A DNA stretch of 64,000 nt. Origin: SVTX01 sp045577415. Its GTDB lineage: Bacteria; Bacillota; Clostridia; Oscillospirales; CAG-272. How positions within the stretch are numbered: the first letter of the stretch is position 1; the number at the start of each line of letters is the position of its first letter. A program made the position numbers and the translations under genes. The notes beneath the pieces are model-generated. The model did not search any database. It saw only the letters and a program-made list of their open reading frames with translations, and was not told the DNA's origin. The stretch is from the NCBI GenBank assembly GCA_045577415.1, contig JAZNII010000002.1:1-64000 (forward strand), given 5' to 3'. Below, piece after piece: positions 35,001-43,177 of this stretch.

Positions 35001-37720
35001 CCAATAAAGCTTTCGCCATCAACGGTTACACCAATATTCTCACCGAGCAATACTTCACTTGCGAGGATATTACGGTCTGCGGAATAGCTGTAAAGGTTTT
35101 CGTCGGGACCTGCGGTTGCGGGAGCTTTCTCCCAATAATAGTAGGAATTTATACCTTCCTTAGCATACTTTGCAATTACCTCATTAAGACGCTCAGCAGT
35201 AAAGTATGCTACCAGCTCCTCGTGATTGTCGGATTTGTAATAAACGTGATAAAGTCCGTTCCGAGCATTTACCGCATCAATACTATCCATAGGAACACCG
35301 GTATCCCAAGCAGAATTATTCCACTCAGCAGTCCTAACCTTAGACTTCTCTCTCGCCGTGGCAAACTCAAGGGCTTTATCGTATGTGGTGAACGCAAAGA
35401 GGTCGCCGTTAATGTCGTGAACCTCAAAGTATTCCTTTACAAGAGTCTGAGTGAAAACGTTCTTCTTGGTGGAAACAAACTCGCTCTCCCACTCGTTACC
35501 TGCCGCATCCACTACCTTGACAAGATATTTTCCGCCTTCAATGGTGTAGATCTTGGTGCCGTTAGTAACAGCTTTTCCGTTTACGGTAACCGAAACTATG
35601 GGAGCCGTAGTGATAGGATCTCCATCTGTCCAAGAGATCGTTACATCTCCCGTAGCATAACCGTTTGTTACTCCCAAGATATTTGCCTGCTTTATTACTT
35701 GGTCAATAACAACCGTATATTCTCCGGTAGAGTTGCCCGCATCAGATACACCCTTGAAAACGTATTTTCCGGGCTTGCTGAACTCGATTCCCGACACGTA
35801 GCTTACAAAGGTATCGCTGCCGGGCATCTTAACGTAACAGGTTTCGTCACACTCGAAGGAAATATATGTGCCGTTGGTATATGAACCGCTGCCGATGGGC
35901 TCGCCGTCAACGTAGAGCTGCGCTGAGGGTATCTCTCTGTCCAGAGTAATGGTATACGTCTCTGAGACATTGGAAGCCATATCCTTTACATAGAATTTGT
36001 ATTCTCCTGCTTCAGTTAGCTTTGTATTACTGTAATACGCAACGTAGCTTGTTGCACCGGGCTTCAATACGTATATAGCCTTAACCTCACAGTTATCCCA
36101 TCCAATAAACTTGATATACTCAGCATTGGTAGATTTGCCTGACTCTATCTTGTTCTCTCCGCTGTAAAGCTGACCGTAAGGGACTGTTCTATCTATGGTT
36201 ATCGTTACAGTTGAGGTTCTATTTTTGCAGTTATCGGCACAATAGAAGGAATACTCTCCTTCTCCTTTCAATTGTTTTCCCGATTCATAATCGTTAAAAT
36301 ATGTTTCACCGGGAAGCTTTGCAAAGCAGTATCCGACACCCGAAAGACTGTCCGTGGCTACAAATTTAACGTATGCAGCGTTTGTGTAAGTGCCGCTTTC
36401 AGTTACCAAATAGCTACCCGCATAAAGCTTGCCGACCGCGTCTGTTCTGTCGAGCGTTATCGTTGATACAGCCGACTTATTTCCTGCCAAATCGAGGCAA
36501 TAAAACTTATATACTCCTTCATCTTTAAGCTGCGTCAAAGCAGTATATTCGGTATATGTGCTGGCGCCGGGTAAAAGAACGTAACACTTTGATATACCCG
36601 ACTGACCGTCCAGACCTTCATATTTTATTGAACTTGATTTACTGTATTTGCCTGAATCCACTTTACTTACGCCGCTGTATAACTGTCCTGTAGGCACAGT
36701 AGGATCGTAATACACCTTACTTTCTCCCGAGACATTTCCCGCCTTATCGACTGCTCTGAAGGTATACCATCCGGTAGCTGAAGAAAGTGCAGTTCCTGCA
36801 GCGTAAGAGCTCCACGAGGACGATCCGGGATTCTTTACCTGATAATACGAGACACCGCCTGTGTCGGTTGCCGTGTACTTAACGGGCTTGTTGGTGTACC
36901 CACCGCTTGCAATAGTAGTTCCGCTTGAGTTTGTGATCTTACCAACCGGGGCTACAGTATCCAAATATATCTTTGCGGTAGCGCTCGTGTTGGAAGCTTC
37001 ATCAACCGCATAGAAATACCACCAACCGTTGTTTGCACTTGTTGCGATAACACTCTTGCTCGTGCCTATTGTGTATGAATACGACGAGGAGCTGGGTGAA
37101 CGGTAATAAAATCTGTAGTAATTAGCATCGCTGTATGATGCGGTAATCTCCTTATTGGTATAGCTTCCGCTTGATACCGCCGATGTTCCCGCCTTCAAAG
37201 ATACCGTTGGTGCAGTTGTATCAACTGTAAAGGTATAGGTGAAGGTATAAGTTTTCAACAAAAAAACATTTTCCATATACTGACCAACATATGTTAAAAC
37301 GTAATTTCCGTCAGGAAGAGTTCCCTGATACAGGTACCCATCTCCATTACCCGAAAGTGTTTTGTTCATATACACTGAACCATTACGCGTCAATTTAAAA
37401 CTTACATGTTGTAGAATGTCTTCCGCATTCATATAGAATTTGAAGTATGACCAATCAAATATATGACCGTTATATAAGGTTGACGTTGAAGAATCATCTT
37501 TAAAATACTGCGTCGATACTCTTATTTTAAAATTGCTTTTGTATCCCGAAACAGATCCGTTTCCTATGTCGTAGGTGCCTGATATGGTGTATTCTCCCGC
37601 CTGATTGGTTGCTGCTGATGCGGTTAACGGGAGTGCCATCATTATTCCTAATGCAATTGCTGACACTAATATAAGAATCAGAATTCTAATCTTGTTAGTT
37701 GATTTTGTTTTATAATTCAA
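32021..37720 (-). CDS. Giant repeat surface protein (Ig-like repeats, membrane anchor), 1,899 aa
   Basis: TTG start at 37720 behind AAAGGAGG. A signal peptide (ILILILVSAIALGIMMALPL then TASA) is followed by two sets of repeats. About eight units of roughly 80 residues each contain a 'YTN' strand, a 'GxYxFYxxDxAGN' strand and an 'ITLDRT' hinge. Near the C-terminus there are about four units of roughly 130 residues, with 'LxxSGxYxVxVxANGKxYxFTVNVDSSVDYTIxVHxKGxAN' as the shared pattern (spread over spaced positions). The end is a transmembrane helix with a basic stop (VVWLVIAKKRKDEYYN), so it is membrane-anchored rather than sortase-linked. A role in mating-pair contact is likely. Confidence 0.85.
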   Translation of the reverse strand: MNYKTKSTNKIRILILILVSAIALGIMMALPLTASAATNQAGEYTISGTYDIGNGSVSGYKSNFKIRVSTQYFKDDSSTSTLYNGHIFDWSYFKFYMNAEDILQHVSFKLTRNGSVYMNKTLSGNGDGYLYQGTLPDGNYVLTYVGQYMENVFLLKTYTFTYTFTVDTTAPTVSLKAGTSAVSSGSYTNKEITASYSDANYYRFYYRSPSSSSYSYTIGTSKSVIATSANNGWWYFYAVDEASNTSATAKIYLDTVAPVGKITNSSGTTIASGGYTNKPVKYTATDTGGVSYYQVKNPGSSSWSSYAAGTALSSATGWYTFRAVDKAGNVSGESKVYYDPTVPTGQLYSGVSKVDSGKYSKSSSIKYEGLDGQSGISKCYVLLPGASTYTEYTALTQLKDEGVYKFYCLDLAGNKSAVSTITLDRTDAVGKLYAGSYLVTESGTYTNAAYVKFVATDSLSGVGYCFAKLPGETYFNDYESGKQLKGEGEYSFYCADNCKNRTSTVTITIDRTVPYGQLYSGENKIESGKSTNAEYIKFIGWDNCEVKAIYVLKPGATSYVAYYSNTKLTEAGEYKFYVKDMASNVSETYTITLDREIPSAQLYVDGEPIGSGSYTNGTYISFECDETCYVKMPGSDTFVSYVSGIEFSKPGKYVFKGVSDAGNSTGEYTVVIDQVIKQANILGVTNGYATGDVTISWTDGDPITTAPIVSVTVNGKAVTNGTKIYTIEGGKYLVKVVDAAGNEWESEFVSTKKNVFTQTLVKEYFEVHDINGDLFAFTTYDKALEFATAREKSKVRTAEWNNSAWDTGVPMDSIDAVNARNGLYHVYYKSDNHEELVAYFTAERLNEVIAKYAKEGINSYYYWEKAPATAGPDENLYSYSADRNILASEVLLGENIGVTVDGESFIGTVYNTEGKHVMVISDSYGNTNEYNLTVIRTLPDLHYAIGDGEAVKVDLGRTYYFKDEITISITDKLDEMAMFNVYEEDGDLVGSYSLGETCTLSGSGSYTAVSVNHSGESEKFKIVISRNAPSAEFEADAEAKRLVITVIESIDKESHLQSFDLYKSVDGGETWELLQTDDYGTAIELNTLTYKFRTSGMYKVVITDEFRTGMDSIAVQTAYSQPDPTGTLEGVENNGYTNKAVTFTWKDEAMVTVLRDGIELEYNSGKKLTNDGNYTLILENYDGYKYTYEFIIDTVSPQLIIEGHKADIPVNTPVKVDIVDSDITAVLFKNGVEVGEYISGTPVIEEGKYKVVATDQAQNVSEIEFEIDTSVDFDINIYDGGLSNGVLIELYEQVEVYMTINGKVYSYDEDILYNSPGKYTLKITDALMNTVEMTFTIVPEVSTGFSHNFDDTVGFEKVLVNGEEIRLNYGNLELIEDGTYEVGVVVDGKTYTFTTTVDRTVDYAINVHNKGFANSATLVAGEDVSVEATRSGEAIKYKVGDKLDIPGEYTLKITDSLGNEDEISFTIIEPVYVIFEQEIDKIPGFEKVTVDEKEITLDKGTLLLDKDGSYIVDIFANGKSYVFTANIDSAVDCTINVHDKGFANSVSITASEDVIVSVTKNGEPMEYELDTPITEPAFYTVKLTDALGNTKELSFTIIENHYVRFEQELDNIPGFEGVKVNGNDFTLDKGTLVLTDSGEYIVDVTANGRTYSFTVNVDSSVDYTIDVHDKGLANTVTLNSAEELTVTVTKDGEEIEYELGATITETGAYTIKMVDMYGNTKELSFTIIESLYASFEQEIDEMPGFEKVLVNGEEVILEKGTLSLSESGTYEITIVAKGNEQKFSVVVDSTVPVVTVDGVENGGTTKGAVTLTDLSSDATMKVYLEDELIEYNLGDELTDVGVYRIVLEDAVGNVNEYSFEILWKIPTVAIIFIVIAVLGVVGMVVWLVIAKKRKDEYYN

Positions 37721-37741
37721 TATTTTTTCCTCCTTTTAAAT

Positions 37742-38089
37742 TTATTGAATATTTTGTTTATCGGGAGTTGCTTTCTTACTATCCTCTTTCTTGCCAACCA
37801 CACGACGGTTGATTAAAAATTTAAACCAACCGATAGTATAAGACGATAGGCTTTCTCCCGATATACCTATCAAGGCGAGCAGTACCAACGGCAAAACCGT
37901 GAAGCACAGGATCACCGCCTTTGAACTTATGTCAAGTTCCAGCATAAAAATAGGCATTCCTACCAAAAATGCAAGAATGCCCGCTTCTATTACGTTTCTT
38001 AACTTGAATAATCCTCCCATCACTGTACCGCCTTCAATGAAATTCGGCGGTATATAATAGGTATCAAATTCGCTGTCGTTTTGGCTCAT
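37742..38089 (-). CDS. PrgI-like (VirB3-type) membrane protein
   Basis: 115 residues with two hydrophobic segments (AGILAFLVGMPIFMLELDI and AVILCFTVLPLVLLALIGI) and an IPPNF start, the pattern of PrgI family proteins, which correspond to VirB3 in Gram-positive conjugation systems. ATG at 38089 behind AAAGGAGG. It lies upstream of virB4 in the operon, with the surface protein gene inserted between them. Confidence 0.8.
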   Translation of the reverse strand: MSQNDSEFDTYYIPPNFIEGGTVMGGLFKLRNVIEAGILAFLVGMPIFMLELDISSKAVILCFTVLPLVLLALIGISGESLSSYTIGWFKFLINRRVVGKKEDSKKATPDKQNIQ

Positions 38090-38112
38090 AAATCCTCCTT
38101 TCTCAGCCGTTT

Positions 38113-38976
38113 TCAGTTAAAAGTTTCGTCATTCAGAAACAGAATGAGATTTGCTTCATAATCCTTGGCAAGCCGTTTTTGGTCTTCTGTAAGATGAAAG
38201 ATGTGATCCGCGAAATACTCCGCACCGTTATAGATGATGGTATAGATTGCCCAGGTTTCCGTGACCTCGGTTTCAGTTATTGTTTTCTCTCCGGTTTCTT
38301 CATTCACGGATTCCTTGTAAACGGTCCTTTTTCTATCCTCATATGAGGTAGTGTAGGAATACAGCTTTCCTTTGTTGTTGCTCAGTATATGATCCATATT
38401 AGAAATGGATACGCCTTGATAATCTTGGCTCTTGGATGCGGAATACTGAGAAACAAAGGACATAACGTTTTGATCTGTCAATCTTGGATGAGAGTCTATG
38501 ATCTCCTTTTGAGTAGCTTCAGAATCTTTGAAATCGTCTTCTATTTCTGATATTATATCCTCCTTGGCTTCGCTCATAATCGATCCGAGAGAGGTATATA
38601 TCTTATCAATGTTGTTTGTTATCACTGTACTGTCATTGAGGATAAGGGCGTCCTTATTATCTACGGAATAAGGTTGCTCCAATCCATCAAAGATTACACT
38701 TGGTAACAAACATATAATCAGAACAGGTATCAAAAGTAACGCAGAAACAACAATAATGATTTTTACTATCAGATCTCTGTTCTCCCACGCAAATGCTGCT
38801 ATTGCTCCGTAATAACTGCCTGCCGCCGCGCCCTTAGCGGTCGATGCAATGGTTTTACCGAGTTTAGTTGCGCTCTTTGCAAGTTTTGCGGTTGTCCGTG
38901 CAGTATTAACCGCTGCACTTGCCGCTTGTCCTGTTTTCTTTAATGGTTCAGAAACCGGGTGCTTGTCTTCTGCCAT
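38113..38976 (-). CDS. Conjugation membrane protein; resembles the N-terminal part of the transfer hydrolase
   Basis: 287 residues. A basic, Ala-rich cytoplasmic stretch (AASAAVNTARTTAKLAKSAT) leads into one transmembrane helix (IVKIIIVVSALLLIPVLIIC) and an extracellular VirB8-like region. In Tn1549-like modules a protein with the same beginning continues into a lysozyme or NlpC/P60 domain. Here it stops before any catalytic domain. It overlaps the gene upstream by one base. A truncated form or a hydrolase encoded elsewhere are both possible. Confidence 0.65.
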   Translation of the reverse strand: MAEDKHPVSEPLKKTGQAASAAVNTARTTAKLAKSATKLGKTIASTAKGAAAGSYYGAIAAFAWENRDLIVKIIIVVSALLLIPVLIICLLPSVIFDGLEQPYSVDNKDALILNDSTVITNNIDKIYTSLGSIMSEAKEDIISEIEDDFKDSEATQKEIIDSHPRLTDQNVMSFVSQYSASKSQDYQGVSISNMDHILSNNKGKLYSYTTSYEDRKRTVYKESVNEETGEKTITETEVTETWAIYTIIYNGAEYFADHIFHLTEDQKRLAKDYEANLILFLNDETFN

Positions 38977-39890
38977 TATATTTTATCCTTCCTTTTAGGT
39001 ATGGGGGGAAGCTCCTTTACTACTTCTTCTTTATATGCAACCTGCCCGTTAGGTGCGGTATATGGCGTACGTTTCACTGTATCCTGTGCGTATTGCTTAT
39101 ACCAGCTCGTTCCGTCTGCCGTCGTAATTGTTGTATAGTCGCCCGTGGGCTTTACATATTTATCGGTATGATACATTCCGATCTCAATACCATCGGGATG
39201 CTCCGCAGTTATTTCTGTAGCCATTATTCTACCGCCTCCAATTTCCACATTAGAGAATTTCGGAACGTTGGTAGAACTATTCCCCATTGCGGTATAACCC
39301 ATATACGACATTAATGCTGCCCCTGAGCCTTCGCCTGAAATAGTACCTACTGAAGATATATTTCCAGTTGCGATCTTTCCAATTACACTATTTGCAAATC
39401 CTCCTCCTTTGCTTACAGAAGAGGTATAAACTTTACCACCAAGACCGCCATCAGACTGACCGGTTGCTTTCTTGACACCACCCTTCGTAAAGCTTCTTCC
39501 TACTGCTCCGACTAAGCCTCCACTCATAAAACCACCACCGCCTGATGAGCCTTCGCCTCCACCGGAGCCACCTTTAGAACCACCTGCAAATTGCTTTGCG
39601 GCGAAAATTCCCCGTGCCGCAATCAGTGCTTCGGCAAGCATTGAGCCTCCCGTATGTCCTACATTGAGTCCAAGACCTGCGAGAAAGCTGTCTATTTTTT
39701 GACTGACCTTTAAAAATGCTATTGCACATAAAAACCAAACAAATATATTGCCTGTAACAGCATCTTTTCCGTACTTATCAATTGCTCCCTGGACCTCACT
39801 TTCACTGATTGCAAAAGCCGGCACACTGCACAGAAAGACCATGATCAGCGTGACGGCTATGATAAATATTATTTTGTTTTTTCTTTTCAT
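38976..39890 (-). CDS. Gly-rich conjugation membrane protein, 304 aa
   Basis: A signal-anchor (IIFIIAVTLIMVFLCSVPAF then A) precedes a second hydrophobic segment (NIFVWFLCAIAFLKVSQKID) and a long Gly/Ser-rich region (GGSKGGSGGGEGSSGGGG). The motif AFLKVSQKIDSFLAGLGLNV with GHTGGSML is characteristic of clostridial conjugative elements. It is probably a channel component related to VirB6/TrbL. Function is inferred from position. Confidence 0.7.
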   Translation of the reverse strand: MKRKNKIIFIIAVTLIMVFLCSVPAFAISESEVQGAIDKYGKDAVTGNIFVWFLCAIAFLKVSQKIDSFLAGLGLNVGHTGGSMLAEALIAARGIFAAKQFAGGSKGGSGGGEGSSGGGGFMSGGLVGAVGRSFTKGGVKKATGQSDGGLGGKVYTSSVSKGGGFANSVIGKIATGNISSVGTISGEGSGAALMSYMGYTAMGNSSTNVPKFSNVEIGGGRIMATEITAEHPDGIEIGMYHTDKYVKPTGDYTTITTADGTSWYKQYAQDTVKRTPYTAPNGQVAYKEEVVKELPPIPKRKDKI

Positions 39891-39905
39891 CTTGACCTTA
39901 CTCCT

Positions 39906-40616
39906 TTACACCGATAGTGGATTGGAAAGGAAAGCTCCTACCATAGAGGTAAAGAGTCTGAGGCACCATGCATTCATAAGAAGCAGGAAAACCTGACCGC
40001 CAAGCATTCTGCACCAACTTTTAAAAATATTACTCGTTGACTGCGCTGCTCCCATAGAGAAAGCAACAGGCGCAGTAAATACAAGTACGCCAAGCAGAAC
40101 ATATCTTTGAGCAGCCTCAAAAAGCAGTTTGATATAGTTCCAAGCGAGAATGAGCGTCAATATCAACGCGATGATGGTTGCGGCACCGTTTGAAATAACG
40201 CCTGCCGTTGTAAGAATAGCCGAGTAATATGATGAAAAATCCAGTGGTGCAACGTCAGCAGACATAATCCAATAGTAGGGCGTGCCTCCAATTTTTAAAA
40301 CTATATCCACAATATCTTTTGCAAAATATGCTAAAAATATAAAAAGCACAGATTTAATACTCAGCTTAACAGGATCCTCAGCTTCTATTCCTATTCCTAA
40401 CCCAAAGTTTTTAAACAACTGCCAAACCCAATTTAATAAGATCAATCCGATTGCAAGGGCAACGAATATATTATACATTGTTTCAGCAGCCGGAAAGTAT
40501 CGAAGAAAAGTGTTCATATTGCATCCAAGTGAGCCCAAAACCGATGAACTTATTAAGTCCAATAAATACATCACCTGTGTGGCGATCCATTCAACGATAC
40601 CATCTAATATTCCCAA
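39906..40616 (-). CDS. TrbL/VirB6-like conjugation channel protein
   Basis: 236 residues with about five or six transmembrane helices, starting from a TTG at 40616 behind AAAGGAAG. The segments AAETMYNIFVALAIGLILLN, KSVLFIFLAYFAKDIVDIVL and YVLLGVLVFTAPVAFSMGAA are typical of VirB6/TrbL-like membrane pores. It follows the pilin-like gene. Confidence 0.8.
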   Translation of the reverse strand: MGILDGIVEWIATQVMYLLDLISSSVLGSLGCNMNTFLRYFPAAETMYNIFVALAIGLILLNWVWQLFKNFGLGIGIEAEDPVKLSIKSVLFIFLAYFAKDIVDIVLKIGGTPYYWIMSADVAPLDFSSYYSAILTTAGVISNGAATIIALILTLILAWNYIKLLFEAAQRYVLLGVLVFTAPVAFSMGAAQSTSNIFKSWCRMLGGQVFLLLMNAWCLRLFTSMVGAFLSNPLSV

Positions 40617-40650
40617 TAATTTACCACTTCCTTTCTTTTATTATATTAGG

Positions 40651-41037
40651 CTATCCGTTCCACTTGCCTCCCGTGAAGAACGGGGTGACATATGCCATAA
40701 TGAATCCAAGGCTATTTAAAATTGCCCACGTAACGACAATTCGTATAAGCCAAGCTCTTGATTCATCTACGGTTTTCCCGTTTCGCGAAAAGTTCATCAG
40801 AAGCAGCGCAACAGCAGCAGTCACAACTGCGGCAATTGTCGAGATAAGAAGGATCTGATTATATACGTCCTTCATAATCTCTGTAGCCTTTTCCCAGATG
40901 GTTGGCGTATCAGCGGCAAAAACGGGTACCGAAAAGCACACGAGCATTACCGAACACAAAAACCCAATATAGAGAATTCTGCCGTAATCGATTGACTTAC
41001 TTTCTTTCTTCGTTCCTTTTTTGATTAGTTTCTTCAA
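40651..41037 (-). CDS. VirB2/TrbC-like pilin-type membrane protein
   Basis: 128 residues from a TTG at 41037, exactly 8 nt after GGAGG; the in-frame ATG further up lies beyond the ribosome-binding site. A signal segment (ILYIGFLCSVMLVCFSVPVF with cleavage after AFA-like sequence) is followed by two hydrophobic helices (ILLISTIAAVVTAAVALLLM and IVVTWAILNSLGFIMAYVTP), the VirB2/TrbC arrangement. It is the first gene of the transfer operon, behind the attenuator and promoter. Confidence 0.7.
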   Translation of the reverse strand: MKKLIKKGTKKESKSIDYGRILYIGFLCSVMLVCFSVPVFAADTPTIWEKATEIMKDVYNQILLISTIAAVVTAAVALLLMNFSRNGKTVDESRAWLIRIVVTWAILNSLGFIMAYVTPFFTGGKWNG

Positions 41038-41098
41038 ATAAAATACCTCCTTTGCAAAAATTTTCATAACTTTATGGGCGCTGTGGTGGTTCGGGGCA

Positions 41099-41130
41099 AC
41101 AAAAAAGCACCATCGTAAAAATGGTGCTTT
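41099..41130 (-). terminator. Terminator in the leader of the transfer operon
   Basis: On the minus strand AAAGCACCAT and ATGGTGCTTT form a perfect 10-bp stem followed by TTTTTTG. A flanking GGGCAA/TTGCCC pair encloses it. It lies after the promoter at 41174-41202 and before the first gene, so it is an attenuator rather than an end-of-operon signal. Confidence 0.8.
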
Positions 41131-41173
41131 AATTGCCCTTCGGCATATTTAGATATAAGTTTTGAGCATATTT

Positions 41174-41202
41174 ATTATAACATATCCACATTTACACGTC
41201 AA
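41174..41202 (-). promoter_or_regulatory. Promoter of the transfer operon
   Basis: On the minus strand TTGACG (41202-41197), 17 bp, TATAAT (41179-41174). The four GTGCCAA repeats end 10 bp upstream of the -35 box. About 130 nt of leader follow before the pilin-like gene. Confidence 0.8.
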
Positions 41203-41212
41203 TACCGATTTC

Positions 41213-41252
41213 GTGCCAAAACCGTGCCAATTTCGTGCCAAAAGTGTGCCAA
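41213..41252. repeat. Four GTGCCAA repeats with an exact 11-bp period
   Basis: GTGCCAA occurs at 41213-41219, 41224-41230, 41235-41241 and 41246-41252, each start 11 bp after the last, so all face the same side of the helix. On the minus strand they read TTGGCAC. The array begins right after the preceding gene's stop codon and ends 10 bp before the -35 of the transfer promoter, an ideal site for a regulator. Confidence 0.9.
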
Positions 41253-41253
41253 T

Positions 41254-41778
41254 TTATTCTTTGGGAAAAAAATGCTCTAAAATCTCCATACTATCCCTTG
41301 AAGTATAGCCCCAAAGAACAGACGAAAGCGCATCAATCGCCTCCTTTCTTTTACGATAATAACTGCGGTAAGCGAAGCCTTCAACGTGAGCTCGCATTTG
41401 CTCAATAATGTCGTCTACACTACGATACTGCTGTGGCGAGAGAAAACTGTAAAAGAGTATCCAATAATACTCCTCCCCGTTTTTATGCTTTTCACGGAGC
41501 AGGTTGACCGAGTGCTCCACGAGCTTCAGCATTTTATGGCTACGCTCAATGCTCTTGGCTTGTTCAGCAATATCCGTATTATCGAAGTCCAGACCTGCAA
41601 TATATATAGACTCTAAGAAATCCTCAATACTGCTACCGAATTCAATCTGAAATTGCCGTCTTACTCTTTGTACCGAAAGCTCCAAGCTCCATACGACGTC
41701 GCGATATTTACGGAGAAGCGTCCAAGTATCGTGATACAACGGGTTCTCGGACACGTCCGTTTCTTTCTTTTTGGTCAA
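41254..41778 (-). CDS. Hypothetical, possibly regulatory protein, 174 aa
   Basis: Alpha-helical and charged, with TWTLLRKYRDVVWSLELSVQ near the start and a C-terminal pattern (FLSPQQYRSVDDIIEQM ... SYYRKRKEAIDALSSVLW) that resembles the helix-turn-helix end of ArpU/sigma-like phage regulators. It lies immediately upstream of the GTGCCAA array, so it is a candidate for the protein that binds it (inference). It is 12 nt downstream of the replication-type gene. Confidence 0.55.
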   Translation of the reverse strand: MTKKKETDVSENPLYHDTWTLLRKYRDVVWSLELSVQRVRRQFQIEFGSSIEDFLESIYIAGLDFDNTDIAEQAKSIERSHKMLKLVEHSVNLLREKHKNGEEYYWILFYSFLSPQQYRSVDDIIEQMRAHVEGFAYRSYYRKRKEAIDALSSVLWGYTSRDSMEILEHFFPKE

Positions 41779-41790
41779 AACTACACCTCC

Positions 41791-42852
41791 TTATCTTTTA
41801 GTGGGGCGAAAGCACAACTCAAATACAGCAGTCCTTGCATCATTACCGCATAATAGAGTCAGCGCGTAACGTGTAGGTTTCTCGTCAAGCTCGGATATCC
41901 GCATGAGGTCGTACGTTATTTTTCTACAGTCGAAGCAAGGAAAGCCCTGCGAGGAAAGAACGGTGGCAATCTTTTTCATTATGAGTTCCCTCAACTCGGG
42001 AATTTTGTTGAAACCACCCCTCAGAGCAGCTTCATCCAATTCCAATTTGACGCTTACCTTCATTGGAATTTCTTCCTTATCTAATAATACGTCAGATAAT
42101 CGGAACATTGAGGTGATATCCTTTCCCAAGTAAACTACCATTCCATTAACTCCGACAGTTTCGTTATAATAGATGTAACCGTTGTTCTTCAGCTTACGTA
42201 AATATTTGCTTGCAGTTGCCGCCGATACATTCCAGCGCTTTGCAAGCTGACCGCAATCGACAGTTGGCTTTCCCGTTCCGTTTCGCATATATACGACCGG
42301 ATCGACCACCGAGTTTTGAACTCTGTTATCGTCAAATACGGCATTGAGCCAAAGATCAAGAAACGCGTCCATCTCCGACAGATGCCTTCTTCCTATGATA
42401 TCCGACACAACGGAAATAGGAAGATAAAAATAGCCCTTATCCTTGTGGCAAGGAGCGCCTTCGTACATAGCGTGATTTAGTCTGTGCCAATCCTTAATGC
42501 GATATTTTACGCAATTTCCATCATCAAGGACTTTGAATTCGATAAAATGCCTTCTTTGCAAGTCTGTAAGGATGGATAATACCTGCAATTTGCTTTTGGC
42601 ATGAAGAAGCACGATAAGCTCATCCATCGTACAAAGCAACTCTCCGGGAAACACGGTGTAATTTACACCGGAAATTTTTCGGTTCTTACTCTCAAAGCTC
42701 GCAAAACAGGAAAGCACAATGTAATGATACAACCCACATCCATCGCTTGTCTTGATGTCGGGATCACTCATCAGCATTTCCATGAATTCCTTGTAGATCC
42801 TACGTCTTGGATACTCTACAACTTGTTTGATTTCTAATTGATATTCTGTCAA
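41791..42852 (-). CDS. Replication-initiator-like winged-helix protein, 353 aa
   Basis: TTG start at 42852 behind AAAGGAGG (5-nt spacing); the open frame continues upstream to 43020 without a start signal. The N-terminal part (YTVFPGELLCTMDELIVLLH) and a second helix-turn-helix (TVDCGQLAKRWNVSAATASK) resemble RepA/DnaD-like initiators. In clostridial conjugative elements a repA-like gene stands beside parB, as here. Initiation of element replication is a reasonable inference. Confidence 0.6.
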   Translation of the reverse strand: MTEYQLEIKQVVEYPRRRIYKEFMEMLMSDPDIKTSDGCGLYHYIVLSCFASFESKNRKISGVNYTVFPGELLCTMDELIVLLHAKSKLQVLSILTDLQRRHFIEFKVLDDGNCVKYRIKDWHRLNHAMYEGAPCHKDKGYFYLPISVVSDIIGRRHLSEMDAFLDLWLNAVFDDNRVQNSVVDPVVYMRNGTGKPTVDCGQLAKRWNVSAATASKYLRKLKNNGYIYYNETVGVNGMVVYLGKDITSMFRLSDVLLDKEEIPMKVSVKLELDEAALRGGFNKIPELRELIMKKIATVLSSQGFPCFDCRKITYDLMRISELDEKPTRYALTLLCGNDARTAVFELCFRPTKR

Positions 42853-43128
42853 TAAATCCTCCTTTTGTTTTAATAATAGATTTCCGCACCTTGATACCGA
42901 GCCATTTCCTTCGCCCTCTTCTTGACCGAGTATTTGCAGGTACGCGCTATGCACAAATTCTTCTACGGGCGAGCTCATATCTTCGCACACTATCCGTAGA
43001 TCCTGTATAACTCTCGGCACAAGGCTATTCAGTTGTACGAAAGGATTTTTGTCCTCTCATCAACCAAAGACGGAATGACTAATTTGATTTCTGCAAAAAA
43101 AACAAGATTTTTTTCAGCAAACAAAAAA

Positions 43129-43170
43129 ATCACGGTAAATCAATGTTAAATACATCGATTTACCGTGATT
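43129..43170 (-). terminator. Terminator after parB
   Basis: On the minus strand AATCACGGTAAATC and GATTTACCGTGATT form a perfect 14-bp stem with a 14-nt loop, followed by TTTTTTG. It starts 8 nt after the parB stop. Confidence 0.9.
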
Positions 43171-43177
43171 GGTAAAA

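Noticed and set aside
34895..35884. Plus-strand open frame of 329 codons within the surface protein gene
   Set aside because: It is antisense to the repeat protein, has no ribosome-binding site, and its length follows from the codon bias and repeats of the real gene.
41213..41252. Considered as CRISPR or simple tandem repeat
   Set aside because: Units are 7 bp with 4-bp variable spacers and sit against a promoter; a protein-binding array explains them better.
42853..43020. N-terminal extension of the Rep-like protein
   Set aside because: The strong GGAGG five bases before TTG 42852 marks the start; the extension has no start signal.
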